From assembly GCF_004341035.1 (NCBI RefSeq), contig NZ_SLXK01000033.1, positions 1 to 45,818 on the forward strand: a DNA stretch of 45,818 nt. Direction: 5' to 3'. The notes beneath the pieces were generated by a model. It was given only the letters and a program-made list of their open reading frames with translations. It was not told the origin of the DNA and did no database searches. The stretch comes from Scopulibacillus darangshiensis. Its GTDB lineage: Bacteria > Bacillota > Bacilli > Bacillales > Sporolactobacillaceae. Positions 44,942 to 45,818 of this stretch are shown here, piece by piece; positions within the stretch are counted from its first letter, which is position 1; each line of letters opens with the position of its first letter. Both the position numbers and the translations under genes were made by a program.

Positions 44942-45729
44942 TGCGTCTTGGGATATGGGTCTGCGTCTTCGTGGGTGGTGACTGCGTCCTTTTCGGAGAA
45001 TTCTGCGTCCTTTTCACCGAGGATTGCGTCTTGGACATGGGGACTGCGTCCTTATGAGCGATGACTGCGTCTTTTTCGCCGGGGATTGCGTCTTGAACAT
45101 GGGGACTGCGTCCTTATGAGCGATGACTGCGTCCTTTTCGGAGAATTCTGCGTCCTTTTCGCCGGGGATTGCGTCTTGGACATGGGGACTGCGTCCTCCT
45201 GAGCGGTGACTGCGTCTTCCTCGGGGAGTTCTGCGTCCTTTTCGCCGGGGATTGCGTCTTGGACATGGGGACTGCGTCCTTATGAGCGGTGACTGCGTCT
45301 TCCTCGGGGAGTTCTGCGTCGTTTTCGCGGTGCATTGCGTCTTGGACATGGGGACTGCGTCCTTATGAGCGATGACTGCGTCCTTTTCGGAGAATTCTGC
45401 GTCCTTTTCGCCGGGGATTGCGTCTTGGACATGGGGACTGCGTCCTTATGAGCGGTGACTGCGTCTTCCTCGGGGAGTTCTGCGTCCTTTTCACCGGGGA
45501 TTGCGTCTTGGACATAGGGACTGCGTCCTTATGAGCGATGACTGCGTCTTCCTCGGGGAGTTCTGCGTCGTTTTCGCGGCGCATTGCGTCTTGGGATGCG
45601 GGTCTGCGTCTTCGTGGGCGGTGACTGCGTCTTCCTCGGGGAGTTCTGCGTCGTTTTCGCGGCGCATTGCGTCTTGGGATGCGGGACTGCGTCCTTATGA
45701 GCGGTGACTGCGTCTTCCTCGGGTGAACA
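44942..45729. repeat. Higher-order satellite, 38 TGCGTC subrepeats in 83-bp units
   Basis: TGCGTC recurs 38 times at steps of 21, 21, 21 and 20 bp. Four subunit types follow in order: TGCGTCCTTATGAGCGATGA, TGCGTCCTTTTCGGAGAATT, TGCGTCCTTTTCGCCGGGGA and TGCGTCTTGGACATGGGGAC, making an 83-bp unit present about nine times. One unit near 45045-45107 has lost a subunit. All reading frames are open over about 70 codons because of base composition, but 83 is not a multiple of 3, so the frame changes with each unit; a coding role is unlikely. Outer units are more diverged (TTGGGATGCGGGTC variants). Confidence 0.9.
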
Positions 45730-45736
45730 TGCCCCT

Positions 45737-45818
45737 GTCAAGTAGACACTTTAAAAACGCACACATTTGTGTATTTGTGTCCTACATCTATCCCTTCCAT
45801 TTATGCCAAATTGTCCTT
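45737..45818. other. Possible insertion sequence end at right edge
   Basis: TGTCAAGTAGACACTTTAAA begins right after the satellite, preceded by CCCC. Ends starting with TG and reading TGTCTACTTGACA in reverse are seen in some IS3-type elements. The rest lies outside the window, so this is only a suggestion. Confidence 0.2.

Noticed and set aside
44942-45729. CRISPR array
   Set aside because: Only TGCGTC is constant and the intervals themselves repeat in a fixed four-subunit order; there are no unique spacers and no cas genes in the window.
45014-45741. Repeat proteins rich in KTQSP / RTQSP on the minus strand
   Set aside because: Several overlapping frames are open over the satellite only because of its composition; the 83-bp unit shifts frame every copy, and there is no ribosome site or upstream gene context.

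Overview
This window looks like a chromosomal segment of a spore-forming low-to-moderate-GC Firmicute of the order Bacillales (Bacillaceae or Sporolactobacillaceae; species not determined). Indicators are Spo0F, a YhcN/YlaJ-type spore lipoprotein, a PbpG-type penicillin-binding protein, a T-box leader, strong AGGAGG ribosome sites and a gene order close to that around Bacillus subtilis ywj/ywi/ywh/ywg: tdk, rpmE, rho, glpX, murA, tal, fba, spo0F, ywjG, pyrG, rpoE, fadF, ywjE, argS, ywiB, speB, speE, pbpG, ywhD, ywgA, ywfO.

Layout. 1-566: an HUH-type (IS91-like) transposase gene cut by the left edge. 637-13300: conserved housekeeping block, almost all on the minus strand, with a 52-bp tandem hairpin array between tdk and rpmE and an interspersed repeat family between genes. 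13298-25136: an acyl-CoA island inserted between rpoE and fadF: icmF (B12-dependent fused isobutyryl-CoA mutase), a TetR regulator, meaB, two acyl-CoA dehydrogenases, 3-hydroxybutyryl-CoA dehydrogenase, thiolase, and the membrane iron-sulfur protein FadF, all transcribed leftwards. 25343-34598: cardiolipin synthase, alpha/beta hydrolase and XapX protein, argS-ywiB, polyamine genes speE-speB, pbpG and ywhD. 34687-35003: an unannotated candidate type I toxin-antitoxin locus. 35073-41236: amino-acid genes (APC permease, D-serine ammonia-lyase, PanE-like reductase, NhaC-family transporter under a T-box) and a truncated acetyltransferase. 41335-44870: ywgA-ywfO and a TcyP-type cystine symporter. 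44942-45729: a hierarchical satellite of 38 TGCGTC-headed subrepeats organised in an 83-bp higher-order unit.

How it works together. The island encodes a beta-oxidation-like route (dehydrogenases, hydroxyacyl-CoA dehydrogenase, thiolase, electron output through FadF) coupled to B12-dependent interconversion of isobutyryl-CoA and butyryl-CoA, with a resident TetR regulator and two related operator-like sites. Regulation is readable at several other genes: pyrG has the promoter, GGGCT start and leader terminator expected for CTP-sensed reiterative initiation; the NhaC-family transporter has a complete T-box leader, probably tyrosine-specific; fba has a cre-like site upstream of its promoter; tcyP has a dyad over its -35 box.

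Most original observations: the 27-codon holin-like toxin with convergent antisense RNA and a doubly hidden ribosome site (34687-35003); the 83-bp higher-order satellite; the 52-bp hairpin array with a decayed second locus at exactly the same period; a modular palindromic repeat in long and short forms, one copy supplying the stop codon of tetR; and a hairpin that both ends tdk and hides the ribosome site of the downstream lipoprotein gene. All calls come from reading the sequence; no database search was possible.
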